A stretch of DNA of 64,000 bases, taken from NCBI RefSeq assembly GCF_014634745.1, contig NZ_BMBP01000002.1:62001-126000 (forward strand). Reading direction: 5' to 3'. Below, piece after piece: positions 62,380-64,000 of this stretch (its first letter is position 1; each line of letters starts with the position of its first letter). The DNA is from Leuconostoc pseudomesenteroides KCTC 3652. GTDB lineage: Bacteria; Bacillota; Bacilli; Lactobacillales; Lactobacillaceae. A program made the translations under genes and the position numbers. The notes under the pieces are model-generated. The model saw nothing but the letters and a program-made list of their open reading frames with translations, was not told the DNA's origin and did no database searches.

Positions 62380-63021
62380 CTATTCTTTCGTCACAACTTT
62401 ATGCAGTTCTTTAAGTAAATTAGGCACTTTTTGCGCAATATTGATAGCCTGCATAATTTCACTTACCACTGCAACGCCAACAATACCAGTTTCTGCAAGG
62501 TGCCTTATTTTCGCCTCCTTAATACCTCCAATCGCAATCACTGGTATAGAAACATTTTGGCTTATTTCCCGCAATGTTTTTATAGATGTGTGTTGTGTGA
62601 CAACCTTTGTTTGGGTCGGATATATCGCACCGACGCCGATATAATCAGCTCCCTGTTTTGCTGCTTCCTGTGCGCTCTGCACGCTTTTTGCTGATACACC
62701 AATTATTTTGTTCGGCCCTAACAGCTTTCTAACAACATTAATTGGTAAATCACTATCACCAACATGAACACCATCAGCTCCAACTGCTAGACAAATATCC
62801 ACACGGTCATCAATGATTAAAGGAATATCGTATTTATCCGTAATTAATTTAACCTTAACGGCTAAATTAAAATAGTCACGCGAAGAAAGCTCTTTTTCCC
62901 TTAATTGTACTAGTGTGACCCCGCTCTTACATGCCAGTCCTACCCGATTCAAAAAATCCTCATCGCAAAGCCCCTGTCGATCAGTAACCAAATATAATTT
63001 CAATGTCTTTTTCAAATTCAT
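62380..63021 (-). CDS. thiE: Thiamine-phosphate synthase
   Basis: Joins HMP-PP and thiazole phosphate to thiamine monophosphate. The 213-residue TIM barrel has LYLVTDRQ, VTLVQLREKELSSRDYFNLA (Gln/Arg/Lys substrate residues), LIIDDRVDICLAVGADGVHVGDSDLP, IIGVSAKSVQSAQEAAKQGADYIGVGAIYPTQTK and VIAIGGI. All catalytic positions appear present. It lies between the HAD remnant and thiW in the salvage operon. Confidence 0.95.
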   Translation of the reverse strand: MNLKKTLKLYLVTDRQGLCDEDFLNRVGLACKSGVTLVQLREKELSSRDYFNLAVKVKLITDKYDIPLIIDDRVDICLAVGADGVHVGDSDLPINVVRKLLGPNKIIGVSAKSVQSAQEAAKQGADYIGVGAIYPTQTKVVTQHTSIKTLREISQNVSIPVIAIGGIKEAKIRHLAETGIVGVAVVSEIMQAINIAQKVPNLLKELHKVVTKE

Positions 63022-63037
63022 ATTTCAATTCCCTTTT

Positions 63038-63244
63038 TCAGATCGTATTTTGAATAGCATCTTGTTCCAGTGTTTCGAGTAATGGTTTAGTTTCATAAAA
63101 ACTACGGCCACTAGCTATGACTGACAGAATCCCACGTTTTGGAAACGTTTTTAACAGTTCGGGCATTTCCACGCTAACTTTTAGATCGTTATTGGGACAA
63201 AGCGTGCCGTCTAAGTCAAAGAAAACAATTTTGTTATCGTTCAT
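63038..63244 (-). pseudogene. Cof-type HAD phosphatase fragment
   Basis: Only 68 residues, MNDNKIVFFDLDGTLCPNND then LKVSVEMPELLKTFPKRGILSVIASGRSFYETKPLLETLEQDAIQNTI. Motif I (DLDGTLC) and motif II (ASGRS) are intact, but the cap and motifs III-IV of a ~260-residue Cof hydrolase are missing, and the frame stops 17 bases before thiE. Either a 3' deletion remnant or a minimal protein. Phosphatase activity is not expected. Confidence 0.75.
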
Positions 63245-63350
63245 AATTCAGCTCCTTTTATATTCTCTAGGAAAAACGCGGACTTTTCTAAACTGTTCAA
63301 TCTTTGATCAAAGGTGTAGCTCTCAAAATTAGCTAATGATTAAAAAATAA

Positions 63351-64000
63351 TTACCAGAGTCGTAAAATAAAAACGCAGTATTGAATGAATAACATCACGA
63401 TCAGAATAATCATCCAACCACCAAATTTTGCTGGAAACCGCTCATAGTAACTTCGTTTTTCTCCTTCCTCAAAACCATGTGAAGTCATAGCCATGGCCAA
63501 ATTATTGGACCATACCAATGACTGGGTAATCGCTTTAAAATATAGCTTTGGAGACCAAAAATGCAACACTTCTCCTCGCATCATACCGACTGCACGAATC
63601 GTCTTCACAGCGTGTATAATTTTAGGAATAAAACTAAAAGCGCCTAATATACCGTAGACAAAGGTAGCAGACATTTTGACATTTTGCTCCAAAGAACGTA
63701 GTAATTTGTATAACACCATGGTCGATATAAAAGCTGCGCCCAAAAAAATATACACTCCGACACGAGTCGTCATGACAAAAGCAAAGTGTACCCGCTGTTC
63801 TTTGTTTCCGGTACCAAAAAAGTAGAACGAAGTAAATGATCCAATGGCCGGCAGTATACTTACAATCAACAATCGAGCAAAGTTCTTTGCAAAATTCCCA
63901 GTTATCAATAAAATTAATAGACTCATTACAATCAAGATTAAATTGAGATATACTGATTTTGTGAAAGCTATTTCAAAAGAGATAAGTAAGACCAATAATA
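63351..64000 (-). CDS. ECF transporter T component (EcfT/CbiQ family; YkoC-like), partial
   Basis: Membrane-embedded T component that couples S components to the ATPases. The window contains ~215 residues; the first ~15-20 lie beyond the edge. Signatures are the N-terminal LLISFEIAFTKSVYLN helix, FVMTTRVGVYIFLGAAFISTM, and the coupling-helix motifs RAVGMMRGEVLHF and AMAMTSHGFEEGEKRSYYE (A-R-G-like motifs). At this place in a thi operon it most resembles YkoC, serving thiamine-precursor uptake. The EcfA genes lie outside. Confidence 0.85.
   Translation of the reverse strand, partial: LLVLLISFEIAFTKSVYLNLILIVMSLLILLITGNFAKNFARLLIVSILPAIGSFTSFYFFGTGNKEQRVHFAFVMTTRVGVYIFLGAAFISTMVLYKLLRSLEQNVKMSATFVYGILGAFSFIPKIIHAVKTIRAVGMMRGEVLHFWSPKLYFKAITQSLVWSNNLAMAMTSHGFEEGEKRSYYERFPAKFGGWMIILIVMLFIQYCVFILRLW

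Noticed and set aside
1-64000. tRNA, rRNA genes or an intact prophage
   Set aside because: No tRNA cloverleaf or rRNA segments were recognised, and no capsid, terminase or integrase genes are present.

Overview
The window looks like the chromosome of a low-GC lactic acid bacterium of the Lactobacillaceae. Leuconostoc or a close relative is most likely: a malolactic enzyme lies next to fumarase, there is a KxYKxGKxW/LPxTG adhesin, cre sites and T-box and preQ1-I control elements. The genus is an inference from gene content. I saw no rRNA or tRNA genes.

Layout: 1-5.2 kb is a minus-strand tryptophan operon in the permuted order trpB-D-C-F-A-E behind a T-box leader. 5.2-19.6 kb is ordinary accessory chromosome: a 5'-truncated P-type ATPase with the apparent remains of a Mn-type riboswitch, a divergent LysR/amino-acid permease pair, a CcpA-controlled alcohol dehydrogenase, acetyltransferases, an orphan HerA-like ATPase, a pyruvyltransferase-like protein and a sugar porter. 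19.8-24.9 kb is an exopolysaccharide operon: degenerate GGDEF-like membrane protein, small membrane protein, processive GT2, GH8 hydrolase and UDP-GlcNAc 2-epimerase, behind a near-consensus promoter. It resembles the Listeria Pss poly-ManNAc system. 24.9-43.1 kb holds an Rrf2 regulator, an NmrA-like reductase, fumC-mleA, the repeat-rich adhesin, a CcpA-controlled alpha-glucosidase/GPH transporter pair ending in a deletion scar with a truncated aldehyde dehydrogenase, an esterase, a preQ1 riboswitch-queT-SDR unit, and rpoD and dnaG.

43.2-58.1 kb is a decaying accessory island. It starts with a SOS-box-bearing Y-family polymerase remnant and is flanked by two diverged direct copies of a type I (Hol_Tox-like) toxin-antitoxin locus, one intact and one broken. 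Inside are IS30 and IS3 remnants, a Hachiman defence pair (hamA, and hamB with a late frameshift), a glycine-rich membrane protein, a possible Ntn-hydrolase-like protein, and a mobilisable-plasmid remnant: a MobL-like relaxase, ssb, accessory genes and a broken repA_N initiator.

58.1-64 kb holds a frameshifted UvrA-like ABC protein with its MarR regulator under a 42-bp palindrome, then a thiamine salvage operon (EcfT, truncated HAD, thiE, thiW, thiM).

A recurring theme is gene decay: large deletions at 7.5 and 36.4 kb, and single-base frameshifts or nonsense codons concentrated in 43-60 kb, while housekeeping genes (dnaG, rpoD, trp, fumC, mleA) are intact.
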